12,027 nt of DNA, taken from Halieaceae bacterium UBA4452 (GTDB lineage: Bacteria > Pseudomonadota > Gammaproteobacteria > Pseudomonadales > Halieaceae). Positions 1 to 6,696 of the stretch are shown here, piece by piece. The notes beneath the pieces were generated by a model, which saw only the letters and a program-made list of their open reading frames with translations, did not search any database and was not told the origin of the DNA. Position numbers and translations under genes: made by a program. The stretch covers positions 76,300 through 88,326 of the forward strand of contig DGPA01000017.1 of assembly GCA_002389505.1 (NCBI GenBank), given 5' to 3'. Within the stretch, counting starts at the first letter, position 1; every line of letters begins with the position of its first letter.

Positions 1-21
1 GCCATCAGCTGCCTCCGTCAA

Positions 22-342
22 TCAGTTGAGCCACTCAGGTAATGGCTGATTGCCCATGGGTATCTCCATAGTATTTGCCCCAGCGCTGTGGGAATGGCCC
101 ACCATTTCATCGTAGGCACTGTGCTGGCGGAGGAAAAAATCACAGCTCACCAGCGCTTTTAGCCGCCGCTTCATAGCCAATAAGTTATAGGTTTTTAGCA
201 GCTTGCCTTTGCCGTCAGTAATCATGTGCTCCTCCCCATCGATCACCGCTCGGGCTAGGTATAAACTCAAATCTACCGACTCAATGACAATCCGTTGCAC
301 CTGCGCTGATTGGCGTTTCAGCGCTTTTTCCGTCATTTTCAT
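22..342 (-). CDS. DUF6482 family small protein
   Basis: A 106-residue cytoplasmic protein with no signal peptide or membrane segment. It resembles the DUF6482 proteins of Pseudomonas and relatives. What I see is a central pattern with YLARAVIDGEEH, then a Gly-Lys stretch, and FFLRQHSAYDEMVG near residues 69-82; the family shows a similar block ending in a His-Asp-Glu-Met-type motif. The C-terminal tail (about 24 residues) is rich in Gly, Ser, Asn and Pro. The reaction or role is unknown; some database entries for such proteins carry ABC-transporter names that the sequence does not support. The ATG at 342 is followed by another two codons later, and neither has a strong ribosome site (a GAG lies just upstream). 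It is transcribed away from cho. The family call is from memory of the motif. Confidence 0.7.
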   Translation of the reverse strand: MKMTEKALKRQSAQVQRIVIESVDLSLYLARAVIDGEEHMITDGKGKLLKTYNLLAMKRRLKALVSCDFFLRQHSAYDEMVGHSHSAGANTMEIPMGNQPLPEWLN

Positions 343-630
343 TGCTCTGCCCCCCGATCACCCTACTGATTACGGTGAACCTTGAATGGCGGTTTGCTGA
401 CGGCGGGTATTTTTCCGCCCTCACCCGGGGCGTATTGCCAGTCTCCCGGTGATAGTCGCTCAGGGCGGAACGAGGCGCGATGGCCTTGGACTCGCGCGTC
501 AAGCGAGTTCCTGAGTGGTGTCACTTAAGGCGACAGGCAGACGTTGAGGTGCAGCTGGGGAGCCGCTTCGATGCCTACAAAAGCTGGACGCGCTGGTTTT
601 TATGGCCCACAACGCGCGATCATAGTGGCT
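343..630. other. divergent intergenic region with small hairpins
   Basis: This 288-base region separates the minus-strand DUF6482 gene from cho. Overlapping short frames here do not look like proteins. It holds two small inverted repeats: GGCGG/CCGCC around 400-418, and ACTCGC/GCGAGT around 489-507 with a 7-base loop, extendable by GG/CC with one bulged base. Neither is followed by a T-run, so they are not typical terminators. I found no CTGT-N8-ACAG LexA box, although E. coli cho is SOS-controlled. No convincing sigma-70 promoter was recognised. Confidence 0.4.
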
Positions 631-1545
631 ATGATGCCCGAATTGGAACACATCGCGATTACCGTGTCAGACAACGTCTACGATGCGTTACCTCGCTTTA
701 GTGGGGTGTATCGATTCTATGGCGAGGATAATGCGCTACTGTATATCGGTAAAAGCGTCGATATTCGCGCCCGAGTTCAGGCGCATTATCAGGAAGGTCG
801 AACGCCAGGCCGTCATCAACGCATGATGCAACAGGTTCAGCGCATTGATTGCACCGCTACTGCCGGAGAAATCGGCGCCCTGCTCATCGAAAACGCGGCC
901 ATTAAAGCCGAAGTACCCCTCTATAACCGACGCCAACGTCGACTCCGGAAACTCTGGACCCTGCATTTACAACAGGGCCAAGACGGCTTTCTTAAACCTG
1001 TAGCCGCCGACTTCACCCCTGAAAGCGAACGTCGCGTGGACAGTTATGGTTTATACAGCAACAAAAAGCATGTCGACTCGAGCTTACAGCGTCATGCCAG
1101 AGATCATGGCTTGTGCTTGAGAATGCTGGGCGTTGATAAAGGACGCGGCCCCTGCTTCCAATATCAGTTACAGCGCTGCGATGGCGCCTGCGCCGGCCAA
1201 GAAAGTCCCGAAGACCACAACGCCCGACTGCTATCGGCGCTCGATCGAGATCGTATTGCTGCCTGGCCATTTACCGGTCCTCTGGCGCTGGCGGAAACCA
1301 ACATCCGGCCCTGGGAAGATCAACCCGCCGCGCAGTATCACGTTATCGATCACTGGTCTTACGTCGGTAGTGTTAACAGCATTAGCGACGCTGCCTCTCT
1401 GATCGAGATCCAAGGAACGCGCTTTTTTGATCGGGATGCTTACCGGCTGCTGCTCTCAGCACTGCGTCAGGGTAAGGTGACCGTCATGGATGCTCGCAGT
1501 GGTGAGACCGTTGACAACCCGCTGCTGGGAAGGGGCGCAAACTGA
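631..1545 (+). CDS. cho: excinuclease Cho (UvrC homologue, GIY-YIG nuclease)
   Basis: Cho is a nucleotide-excision-repair nuclease that makes the 3' incision at UvrB-bound lesions, as an alternative to UvrC. The GIY-YIG domain fills the N-terminal third: GVY at residues 25-27, YIG at 38-40, arginines in DIRARV at 44-49, and the candidate metal-binding Glu87 in ALLIENAAIK. A cysteine-rich segment, GPCFQYQLQRCDGACAGQES, follows and matches the same part of E. coli Cho. There is no helix-hairpin-helix or UvrB-binding region as in full UvrC. Length is 304 residues against 295 for E. coli Cho. The frame is open further upstream (TTG 544, ATG 571 with GGGGAG before it). I chose the tandem ATG at 631/634 because it gives the usual spacing before GVY; 571 is a real alternative. 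The stop overlaps the next start, TGATG, so it is probably translationally coupled to the photolyase. Confidence 0.88.
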   Translation: MMPELEHIAITVSDNVYDALPRFSGVYRFYGEDNALLYIGKSVDIRARVQAHYQEGRTPGRHQRMMQQVQRIDCTATAGEIGALLIENAAIKAEVPLYNRRQRRLRKLWTLHLQQGQDGFLKPVAADFTPESERRVDSYGLYSNKKHVDSSLQRHARDHGLCLRMLGVDKGRGPCFQYQLQRCDGACAGQESPEDHNARLLSALDRDRIAAWPFTGPLALAETNIRPWEDQPAAQYHVIDHWSYVGSVNSISDAASLIEIQGTRFFDRDAYRLLLSALRQGKVTVMDARSGETVDNPLLGRGAN

Positions 1546-2993
1546 TGCCTGGAAGCGTTGTGTGGTTCAAGCGCGATCTGCGACTTGACGATCATGCCCC
1601 CCTCGCCGAGGCGCTGGCCCAGAACGCGCCAGTGCTGTTGCTCTACATTGTCGAGCCAGTGTTGCTCGCAAATGAACATTACCGTGGCCGACACTGGCAT
1701 TTCATTGCGCAGTCCTTGGCGGATATTAATCGGCAGCTCGCTCCCCTGGGCGCAAGCGTTGCGGTACTAGAAGGGTCTGTGCCCGAGGTCCTGGCTAGGC
1801 TGCATGAGCACCACCCTTTCGAGCGTTTACTCAGCTACGAGGAAACCGGCTTGGCTGTGACCTATGCACGCGACAAAGCCGTTGCATCTCTAGCACAGCG
1901 CTGCGGCTTTCAGTGGCAGCAGTTTCCGACCAATGGCATTGAGCGTCGCAGAACCCATCGCAAGGGCTGGAGTCGCCGGTGGAGCCACCTGATGTCAGCG
2001 CCTATTGAAGCCATCGATCTTCACGCTCTCGCCCAACGGGCTGAGCCTTTGCCCGCGGAGCTTGAAGGTGCCCGATGTCGACGACTAAGCCAATGGCAGC
2101 GTCAGCAGGCGCATTTTCAGAGCGGTGGCGAAAGCGCGGCCCACGCCACTCTCGATGATTTTTTGGACCGTCGCGCTGGGGGCTATCAACGCTACATTTC
2201 CAAGCCCGAGCAAAGCCGCGAGCACTGTTCGCGGCTGTCGCCGCATATCGCCTGGGGCAACCTGTCGATTCGCCAAGTGATGCACGCCCTAGCACGGCGG
2301 CGCCAGCGAGGCGGCTGGCGGCAACCCCTAGAGGCGTTCGAGTCCCGCCTGCATTGGCACTGCCACTTTATTCAAAAGTTTGAAAGCGAGTGTCGAATGG
2401 AAGTTGAGGACATTAACCGGGGCTACCTGCATCACCCTCGCGACCGCAATGATGCGCTCGTCGGCGCCTGGCGCGACGGCTACACTGGCGTGCCTCTCAT
2501 CGATGCGGCTATGCGCTGTCTGCTGGCCACGGGTTATATCAATTTCCGCTCTCGTGCCATGCTAGTAAGTTTTCTAACCCATACGCTGTGGCAGGACTGG
2601 CGCTTGGGGGCGGCACACTTGGGGTCGCTGTTTCTCGACTTCGAACCGGGTATTCACTACCCGCAAATGCAAATGCAGGCGGGCGTCACAGGTATCAATA
2701 CCCTGCGCATTTACAACCCCGTAAAACAGTCTCTCGAACACGATCCCGAGGGGCACTTTATTCGCCGATGGCTGCCCGAGCTTAGCCGTCTACCGACGCC
2801 GTTGGTTCATCAACCTTGGCTTCGGTCGCCCATGGAAAAAGTGCTTCACCCCATTGATTATCCCGACCCCATTGTCGATCTTGAACAGGCGCATCGGCAG
2901 GCCCGGGATCGTCTCTGGGCGCTCAAAAATGACCCTGCGATTGCCCAAGAGCGGGAGCGTATTTTGAATCGTCATGTCGAGCGGCGTTACTAA
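1545..2993 (+). CDS. deoxyribodipyrimidine photolyase/cryptochrome family flavoprotein
   Basis: Members of this family bind FAD and use blue light to split UV-induced pyrimidine dimers; some act as light sensors instead. The N-terminus (VVWFKRDLRLDDHAPL, residues 5-20) is the standard antenna-domain opening. The C-terminal FAD domain shows SRLHWHCHFIQKFE, AWRDGYTGVPLIDAAMR (308-324), DWRLG (351-355), RIYNPVKQS and FIRRWLPEL. Length is 482 residues against 472 for E. coli PhrB. By eye, Trp309 and Trp352 match two members of the electron-transfer triad. The segment that reads GGWQW in class I enzymes is YPQMQMQAG here (372-380), so the flavin-proximal tryptophan is missing. The start is the ATG overlapping the cho stop, with a purine-rich GGGAAGGGG ribosome site about 9 bases upstream. 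Substrate (CPD or 6-4 product) or a cryptochrome role cannot be decided from sequence. Confidence 0.88.
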   Translation: MPGSVVWFKRDLRLDDHAPLAEALAQNAPVLLLYIVEPVLLANEHYRGRHWHFIAQSLADINRQLAPLGASVAVLEGSVPEVLARLHEHHPFERLLSYEETGLAVTYARDKAVASLAQRCGFQWQQFPTNGIERRRTHRKGWSRRWSHLMSAPIEAIDLHALAQRAEPLPAELEGARCRRLSQWQRQQAHFQSGGESAAHATLDDFLDRRAGGYQRYISKPEQSREHCSRLSPHIAWGNLSIRQVMHALARRRQRGGWRQPLEAFESRLHWHCHFIQKFESECRMEVEDINRGYLHHPRDRNDALVGAWRDGYTGVPLIDAAMRCLLATGYINFRSRAMLVSFLTHTLWQDWRLGAAHLGSLFLDFEPGIHYPQMQMQAGVTGINTLRIYNPVKQSLEHDPEGHFIRRWLPELSRLPTPLVHQPWLRSPMEKVLHPIDYPDPIVDLEQAHRQARDRLWALKNDPAIAQERERILNRHVERRY

Positions 2994-3013
2994 ACCAGCC
3001 CATGAAAATCCCA

Positions 3014-3042
3014 TCAACCTGTTCAGTGGTCTCTGTTATGCT
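3014..3042 (+). promoter_or_regulatory. possible extended -10 promoter for asmA
   Basis: In the 75-base gap after the photolyase there is TGTTATGCT (3034-3042), an extended -10 with TATGCT at 3037-3042. TCAACC lies 17 bases upstream and is only a 3/6 match to a -35. A start point near 3049 would give a leader of about 20 bases. A weak candidate; read-through from the photolyase is equally possible. Confidence 0.3.
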
Positions 3043-3068
3043 TGACACATCGCTGCGGGAGATAAGAC

Positions 3069-4781
3069 ATGGCTTTTTTATTGGTGGTTATCGGCACCAT
3101 TATTGCGCTCATTGTATTGGGCTTGGTCCTGCTGCCCAGTTTTATCGACGAGGCGCAGATTATTGCCTTAGCCCAGGAGCAAGTGCGAAAAACCACGGGT
3201 GGCGAGCTCACGGTAGAGGGCGACATCGAACTCGCTTTACTCCCTACTATTATCCTTGTGCTGGGCAATACCACGATCGATTTGCCACCCCAGGGCGATG
3301 ACAGCGGTCGAGTGCTGGCCTCTGTCGGCACCCTCGACATAGGCATTTCTCCTCTGTCATTGTTAACGGGTGACACTGAAGTGGGCCAGGTGACCTTGCG
3401 CAATACCCGTGTACAGCTCTTTGATGTTAACGGCGCCCTTGCCACGCAATTGACGCTACCTGAGCTGGTCGCCAACGGGCTGAATACCGCCAACAGTCCA
3501 ATGGGGCTGCAGGCGCAACTAGAAATGGCGAATCTTGACGGTGGTCAACCCATCGTGGTCAATATGAGCGGCGACATTCGCATCCCCAAGGCGCTTGATC
3601 GCATCAACCTCGATAGGCTGCAAACCGATATCAGCGGCGTGTTGAGTGCGGCGGTTAACACGACCCTCAGTGGCACCGTGATGCTCTCCCCATTAAAAGC
3701 CACTCTGGCATTATCGGCGGACCTACCGGGCGGTAGTATCGAGGGTGACTTACTGTACGCCAGCCAAGAAAGTCCACAGATTGATTTGAGCTTCAGTACC
3801 AAAGGGCTCGATCTCGATCAATGGATGCCCGCGCAACAAGCGGCGACAGAAAACTCCGTCGAATCCAGCGCAGAAGCGAGCACTCAGCCTAAAGCACCGC
3901 CCGTTATTGTCCCTGTAGGTCCGTTACGGGACATTGATATGCGGTTAGCAGTCACCGCCGACTCGCTGACCAGCAATGGCCAAACTATCACAAGCGCGCA
4001 GCTATTGATGCGCGTCGTCAATGGCGTCAGCAACCTCAACTACTTACGCGGGGTGTTACACAAAGGTCAACTCGACACCACCATGACCATTGATGTGCGC
4101 AAACCAGCCATGGAAGTGAGTCTCAGCGGCGGTCTCAAGGGTGTCGATATGAATAGTCTCCTGAGCAGCTTGGCGAGTCCCGACGTCGCTCAAGGCGTGG
4201 TTAACTTGACTTGGGACATTGACACTCAAGGCGTCACTGACGAAGACCTCAAGCTGGGTTTAGCGGGTGACGTCAGCCTGACGAGTGAGAACGTCGAGGT
4301 ATTGATCGTATCGGCTCAAGCCGAAATGTGTCGAGGCATCGCTCTGATCAATCAGGAATCACTGACCGCACAGTTACCGACCACCACAAAGGTCACCGCC
4401 TTAGCAAGCACAGTGGTGTTTGACGACGGCCAGGCCCAGCTAAGAGACCTTGATGTCAGTACGCCCGGTATCCAAATGCGCGGTCGCGGTGCTGCCGCGC
4501 TTCGCGATCTCGTTTTTCAGGCGACTATCGATACCCAAGTGGGTGCGGAGCTCGAAAAATTGGATAACGCCTGTCGAGTTGACGAACGCTATGTCGGCGT
4601 CGAGTGGCCGGTTGTCTGCACAGGTCACCTGATGGGAGAACCCACTGACTGGTGTCGACTCGACACAAGCAGCATTATTGAGCAAATGTTGAAGAATGAA
4701 GCAAAATCGAAGCTCCGGCGCGAGGTGGATAAATTGGGCCTAGATGCAGGCAGCGCGCTTAAAAAATTATTTGGAAAATAA
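3069..4781 (+). CDS. asmA: AsmA family protein (outer-membrane biogenesis)
   Basis: AsmA-family proteins are anchored in the inner membrane and extend into the periplasm; they are linked to outer-membrane assembly and, for larger relatives, to phospholipid transport. The 570-residue chain opens with one hydrophobic anchor (about residues 2-22, AFLLVVIGTIIALIVLGLVL) and then the AsmA pattern of a Gly-Glu beta strand, VEGDIELALLP. The middle is long, beta-rich and low in cysteine, with a Ser/Glu/Ala-rich linker around residues 255-280. The C-terminal part has the AsmA signature CRGIALINQES near 420 and a closing segment ending SALKKLFGK, as in E. coli AsmA (617 residues). GGGAG ends 7 bases before the ATG. 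The HiPIP gene starts 3 bases after the stop. The exact paralogue (AsmA or another short family member) is not certain. Confidence 0.85.
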   Translation: MAFLLVVIGTIIALIVLGLVLLPSFIDEAQIIALAQEQVRKTTGGELTVEGDIELALLPTIILVLGNTTIDLPPQGDDSGRVLASVGTLDIGISPLSLLTGDTEVGQVTLRNTRVQLFDVNGALATQLTLPELVANGLNTANSPMGLQAQLEMANLDGGQPIVVNMSGDIRIPKALDRINLDRLQTDISGVLSAAVNTTLSGTVMLSPLKATLALSADLPGGSIEGDLLYASQESPQIDLSFSTKGLDLDQWMPAQQAATENSVESSAEASTQPKAPPVIVPVGPLRDIDMRLAVTADSLTSNGQTITSAQLLMRVVNGVSNLNYLRGVLHKGQLDTTMTIDVRKPAMEVSLSGGLKGVDMNSLLSSLASPDVAQGVVNLTWDIDTQGVTDEDLKLGLAGDVSLTSENVEVLIVSAQAEMCRGIALINQESLTAQLPTTTKVTALASTVVFDDGQAQLRDLDVSTPGIQMRGRGAAALRDLVFQATIDTQVGAELEKLDNACRVDERYVGVEWPVVCTGHLMGEPTDWCRLDTSSIIEQMLKNEAKSKLRREVDKLGLDAGSALKKLFGK

Positions 4782-4784
4782 CCA

Positions 4785-5093
4785 ATGGATAGACGCCTGT
4801 TCATTCAGTGTATTCCGTTACTCGCCGTGAGTAGCGGCTTAGCAGCACAAAACCGCGACGGTTCTGAACGCGTTGACCCGACCAGTCCAAACGCCGTGGC
4901 CTTGGGGTATACCCGCGACCATCGTGATGTTGCTAGCCGCTGGCGCAAGAAAGCGCAGGATTCTGAGGGGCTGCAACGCTGTGACACCTGCGCACAGTTC
5001 TCTGGGGAGCAAAGTGGCGAAGGCCGCTGCCGTATTTTCTCCGGTAACACGGTTAGCGCTAGCGGCTGGTGTAACGCGTGGACGCGACGCTAG
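4785..5093 (+). CDS. hip: high-potential iron-sulfur protein (HiPIP), Tat-exported
   Basis: HiPIPs are small periplasmic proteins carrying one 4Fe-4S cluster that cycles between 2+ and 3+; they feed electrons to photosynthetic reaction centres or terminal oxidases. This 102-residue precursor starts with a twin-arginine signal, DRRLFIQ, a hydrophobic stretch and a likely cleavage near Ala20-Ala21. The mature part has the family pattern: GYTRD (Tyr42 matches the conserved tyrosine near the cluster) and four cysteines at 66, 69, 82 and 96, spaced C-x2-C-x12-C-x13-C, with aromatics close to the last one (GWCNAW). GGAA lies 8 bases before the ATG, within the asmA tail, so expression with asmA is likely. 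No cytochrome, reaction-centre or oxidase genes are in the window, so its redox partners cannot be read here. Confidence 0.93.
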   Translation: MDRRLFIQCIPLLAVSSGLAAQNRDGSERVDPTSPNAVALGYTRDHRDVASRWRKKAQDSEGLQRCDTCAQFSGEQSGEGRCRIFSGNTVSASGWCNAWTRR

Positions 5094-5120
5094 CGACGCC
5101 TATCTACCCTGCTGAAAATC

Positions 5121-5139
5121 GACACCGTGCGAAGGTGTC
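5121..5139. repeat. 6-bp inverted repeat upstream of selO
   Basis: GACACC and GGTGTC are perfect complements separated by a 7-base loop. No T-run follows on the plus strand, so it is not a classical terminator for the asmA-HiPIP pair; it could be a protein site or chance. The far-upstream GTG (5127) of the selO frame lies inside its loop, one reason not to use that start. Confidence 0.4.
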
Positions 5140-5168
5140 ACATTGACCTCCCGGAGAACGCTTTGGCC

Positions 5169-6653
5169 ATGGCCGCACAGTTTGACAACAGTTACGCCCG
5201 CCTTGGAGATGATTACTCATCCCCTGTCCAGCCCACGCCCACCCGAGAGCCGCGCTGGATGCTCTTTAATGACGCTCTGGCAGATACCATTCACTGGCCC
5301 GCAGCCTGGCGCTGCACCGATACCACCCTTGAACAGCTAGCCGGCAATGGGCTATTAGCTGGCAGCGAACCTATATCCACCGTCTACGCAGGCCATCAGT
5401 TCGGCAGCTACAACCCTCAGCTGGGCGACGGCCGGGCCATACTGCTCGGGGAGTGGCTCTCTGAGACTGGTCAACGCCTGGACATTCAACTCAAAGGCGC
5501 TGGTCCCACGCCGTTCTCCCGGGGCGGAGACGGCCGCTCTCCTGTGGGCCCGGTAGTGCGCGAGTTTTTAGTCAGTGAAGCCATGCATGCGCTGGGCGTA
5601 CCCACCACTCGAGCACTCGCCGCGGTGGCTACCGGAGAACCGGTTTACCGCACGGGGATGGAACCCGGTGCGGTGTTGACCCGGGTGGCGAGCAGTCATC
5701 TGCGCATTGGAACGGTTCAATACTTCGCTATGACCCAAGGTGGAGAAGGCTTGGCCGCGCTGATCGACTATGTGGTCGATCGACACTTTGCGCAGCCATG
5801 GGCACTGGCAGAAGACGCTGGAGGGACAGCGACCAATAAAGCCACCGTGCTGCTGGCCGAAGTGGGCAAAAAATTAGCCGTGCTCGTCGCTCACTGGCAG
5901 AGCCTGGGCTTTATCCATGGTGTGTTAAATACCGACAACATGCTCTTGTGCGGCGAAACGGTCGACTACGGGCCCTGCGCTTTCATCGACGGGCACAACC
6001 CCGACCGGGTATTTAGCGCCATTGACGTACAGGGACGCTACGCCTACCGCAATCAACCGGGCATTGTTCACTGGAATCTCAGTGTTTTAGCGCAATGTCT
6101 GCTGCCGCTCATCCATGATGAGCAAGAGCAGGCTGTGGCCATGGCCCAACAGCTTATCGACGCCTTTCCCCAGCAATATGCCGACGCGTACTCGGGCTTC
6201 ATGGCCACAAAATTTGGTTTCGATGGGCTACGACCCGACGACAAAGCGTTGGTGGATGGCTTTTTTGATGTGCTGGGCAGCGACCACCTCGATTTCACCC
6301 TCGCCTTTCGCTGGTTAACCGAGCTGGCGCAGGACTCGGTCGATCAATCACCCATTGCTGATCTGTTCACCCCCAGTGCTGCGCTCAAGGATTGGTTACC
6401 TCAATGGCAAGCCCGCCGGGCCGGTACGTCAGAGGAGGCCATTGCCCGCATGGCTAGCCACAATCCAGTAGTCATTCCTCGAAACCATCATATTGCACGG
6501 GCCATTGCGCGCGCCGACGCAGAGGATTACTCGGTCATGGCAGCGTACTATAGTCGCTGGCAACACCCCCACCAGTGGCTAGCCGGCGACGAAAATCTGG
6601 CAGCAGCACCGACGAGTGACGAAATAGTGCACAAGACTTTTTGTGGCACGTGA
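5169..6653 (+). CDS. selO: protein adenylyltransferase SelO (YdiU/UPF0061)
   Basis: SelO is a pseudokinase-fold enzyme that transfers AMP from ATP to Ser/Thr/Tyr of target proteins and is linked to the oxidative-stress response. Family motifs are in order: VYAGHQFGSYNPQLGDGRA, QLKGAGPTPFSRGGDGRS with Lys109, REFLVSEAMHALGVPTTRA, HGVLNTDNM with Asp256-Asn257, and DYGP with Asp266. Lys109, Asp256 and Asp266 match the spacing of the nucleotide- and metal-binding residues of Pseudomonas syringae SelO. Length is 494 residues, close to E. coli (478). The C-terminus ends FCGT with a single cysteine, where eukaryotic forms have selenocysteine. After DYGP it reads FIDGHNPDRVF, where most homologues I know have an AYDP-like sequence. 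The ATG at 5169 is 12 bases from GGAG (5153-5156); the TTG at 5163 has better spacing (6) and may be the true start. Confidence 0.93.
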   Translation: MAAQFDNSYARLGDDYSSPVQPTPTREPRWMLFNDALADTIHWPAAWRCTDTTLEQLAGNGLLAGSEPISTVYAGHQFGSYNPQLGDGRAILLGEWLSETGQRLDIQLKGAGPTPFSRGGDGRSPVGPVVREFLVSEAMHALGVPTTRALAAVATGEPVYRTGMEPGAVLTRVASSHLRIGTVQYFAMTQGGEGLAALIDYVVDRHFAQPWALAEDAGGTATNKATVLLAEVGKKLAVLVAHWQSLGFIHGVLNTDNMLLCGETVDYGPCAFIDGHNPDRVFSAIDVQGRYAYRNQPGIVHWNLSVLAQCLLPLIHDEQEQAVAMAQQLIDAFPQQYADAYSGFMATKFGFDGLRPDDKALVDGFFDVLGSDHLDFTLAFRWLTELAQDSVDQSPIADLFTPSAALKDWLPQWQARRAGTSEEAIARMASHNPVVIPRNHHIARAIARADAEDYSVMAAYYSRWQHPHQWLAGDENLAAAPTSDEIVHKTFCGT

Positions 6654-6669
6654 CATCAGCCCGTATAAT
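6641..6669 (+). promoter_or_regulatory. sigma-70 promoter of the pyrD-pyrK fusion gene
   Basis: A perfect -10 hexamer TATAAT (6664-6669) lies 17 bases after TTGTGG (6641-6646), a 3/6 match to the -35. The -35 overlaps the last codons of selO. Transcription would start near 6676, leaving a leader of about 20 bases before the GTG, too short for an attenuator. Confidence 0.6.
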
Positions 6670-6696
6670 TAGCGCATTCAGCTAACGAGAACGCCT

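Noticed and set aside
544..630. Longer N-terminus for Cho from TTG 544 or ATG 571
   Set aside because: The added residues do not resemble Cho N-termini and the 631 start gives normal length; ATG 571 with GGGGAG remains possible.
3023..3493. Minus-strand 156-codon frame opposite asmA
   Set aside because: It lies antisense to the start of a clear AsmA protein, is rich in Ser/Thr/Pro as expected for a shadow frame, and shows no domain.
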